Source of the DNA: JADJQU01 sp035490315
GTDB lineage: Bacteria; Planctomycetota; UBA1135; GCA-002686595
Direction of reading: 5' to 3'
DNA length: 16,417 nt
Assembly: GCA_035490315.1 (NCBI GenBank)
Contig: DATHET010000338.1
Coordinates: forward strand, 1-16,417
Position numbers and translations under genes: made by a program. Positions 15,552 through 16,417 of the stretch are shown here, one piece after another; within the stretch, counting starts at the first letter, position 1, and every line of letters starts with the position of its first letter. The notes beneath the pieces were generated by a model that worked only from the letters and a program-made list of their open reading frames with translations, did not search any database and was not told the DNA's origin.

Positions 15552-16417
15552 ATGAGCTCTCAACGAATACGCGTGTTGAAATTCGGCAGCTCGGTCCTGT
15601 CCAGCCGGCGCGACATCTCGCAGGCTCTGCACGAGATCTATCGAGAGCTGCGCGATGGCGTTCGCGTCGTGGCCGTGGTGTCCGCGCTGGGGCGCACTAC
15701 CAATCGGCTGCTTGCAAGCGCGCGCCGCACGGGACCGCGACCGGATCCCGCGGCGCTTGCGCTGCTGCTCGCTACGGGTGAAGCGCAATCGGTGGCGTTG
15801 CTCGCGTTGGCTCTCGAGCGCGCGGGCATTTCGGCGGAGGTGCTCGATCCGGCGCGGATCGGTCTGCGGACGCGCGGGCCCCTGCTCGATGCCGATCCGA
15901 TCGATCTCGATGTCGAAGTGGTGCGCCTGGCGCTGCGCGAGAAGGCCGTGGTCGTGATTCCGGGTTTCGTCGGGAGCGATGCCCAGGGGCGCACCTCCTT
16001 GCTTGGACGCGGTGGCTCCGATCTGTCGGCACTGTTCCTGGCTCAGAGGCTGGGCGCGAGTTGCCGACTGATCAAGGACGTGCCTGGCGTGTTCGATCGC
16101 GATCCGGCTCAGGAAGCGGGCTCGGCGCGACGGTTCGCCGTGCTCGACTGGGACGATGCGATCGCGGTGGGCGGACGCATCGTGCAGGAAAAGGCGTTGC
16201 GTTTCGCGCGGGAGCAGGGCCTCGAGTTCGAGGTCGGCGCGTTGGAGTCTACGGACACGACGTTGATCGGCCGCGGACCGAGCCGGTTCGCGCCTCCGAG
16301 TGCATCGACGAAGAAGCTGAAAGTCGCCTTGCTCGGTCTGGGCACCGTCGGCCTCGGCGTGTTCCGCGAGCTGGCGCGTTTCCCGGATCGATTCGAGGTC
16401 GTCGACGTGCTCGTGCG
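15552..16417 (+). CDS. metL: Bifunctional aspartokinase-homoserine dehydrogenase, 3' end cut by window
   Basis: 288 codons are visible before the window ends. The aspartokinase catalytic domain spans about 1-240: RVLKFGSSVL with Lys10, LATGEAQSVALL with Glu77, GFVGSDAQGRTSLLGRGGSD at 138-157, and KDVPGVFDRDP at 175-185. After a short linker a dinucleotide-binding KVALLGLGTVGLGVF starts at about 257, the first strand of homoserine dehydrogenase. In E. coli ThrA and MetL about 170 residues of ACT-type sequence separate the two enzymes; here there is almost none. The protein would catalyse the first and third steps from aspartate to homoserine, feeding MetB. The lack of interposed ACT domains suggests no allosteric threonine feedback at this site, unless a regulatory domain follows the dehydrogenase outside the window. 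The symbol follows the metBL-like order; thrA is equally possible by sequence. Confidence 0.88.
   Translation, partial: MSSQRIRVLKFGSSVLSSRRDISQALHEIYRELRDGVRVVAVVSALGRTTNRLLASARRTGPRPDPAALALLLATGEAQSVALLALALERAGISAEVLDPARIGLRTRGPLLDADPIDLDVEVVRLALREKAVVVIPGFVGSDAQGRTSLLGRGGSDLSALFLAQRLGASCRLIKDVPGVFDRDPAQEAGSARRFAVLDWDDAIAVGGRIVQEKALRFAREQGLEFEVGALESTDTTLIGRGPSRFAPPSASTKKLKVALLGLGTVGLGVFRELARFPDRFEVVDVLV

Overview
The window is high-GC DNA with few Shine-Dalgarno sites, very little intergenic space and strongly GC-biased third codon positions. It looks chromosomal and bacterial. The secreted carboxypeptidase ends in a Cys-rich module (YCTAKLNSLGC ... EYTVCM) of a kind I associate with secreted proteins of deep-branching Planctomycetota (Saltatorellus/Engelhardtia-like). 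An ECF sigma factor with a FecR-type regulator, a TPR-CHAT protein and large HExxH proteins fit that phylum. The taxonomic call is inference; no rRNA or marker gene is present.

Left part (1-8264, all minus strand): five closely spaced genes form one probable operon, transcribed right to left. They are an ECF sigma factor, a membrane FecR-domain regulator (4-bp ATGA overlap), an ABC-F ATPase (61-bp gap), a 1111-aa TPR-CHAT caspase-like protein (45-bp gap) and a Uup-type ABC-F ATPase (4-bp ATGA overlap, cut by the window edge). A sigma/anti-sigma pair thus heads an operon in which two different ABC-F translation-type ATPases bracket a CHAT protease-like protein.

Middle (8265-14032): a 356-bp divergent intergenic region holds two inverted-repeat structures. 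It is followed by a secreted M14 zinc carboxypeptidase on the plus strand. That gene converges on a 1127-aa secreted HExxH-type putative metalloprotease on the minus strand. The space between their two stop codons is filled almost exactly by a perfect 51-bp inverted repeat with a GAAA loop.

Right part (13982-16417, plus strand): a metBL-type methionine operon. A sigma70-like promoter (TTGACA/TAAACT) precedes a short leader. The leader encodes a 30-aa peptide with a Met-rich run (CMRMPMP), a 14-bp candidate antiterminator and a canonical intrinsic terminator (9-bp stem, six T). Next come metB (cystathionine gamma-synthase family) with a good SD, and, 1 nt after its stop, an aspartokinase-homoserine dehydrogenase fusion cut by the window end. 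In the fusion the homoserine dehydrogenase Rossmann motif follows the kinase domain directly, with no room for the usual ACT domains. Together these suggest a methionine operon controlled by ribosome-mediated attenuation at Met codons, which I consider the most interesting system in the window.
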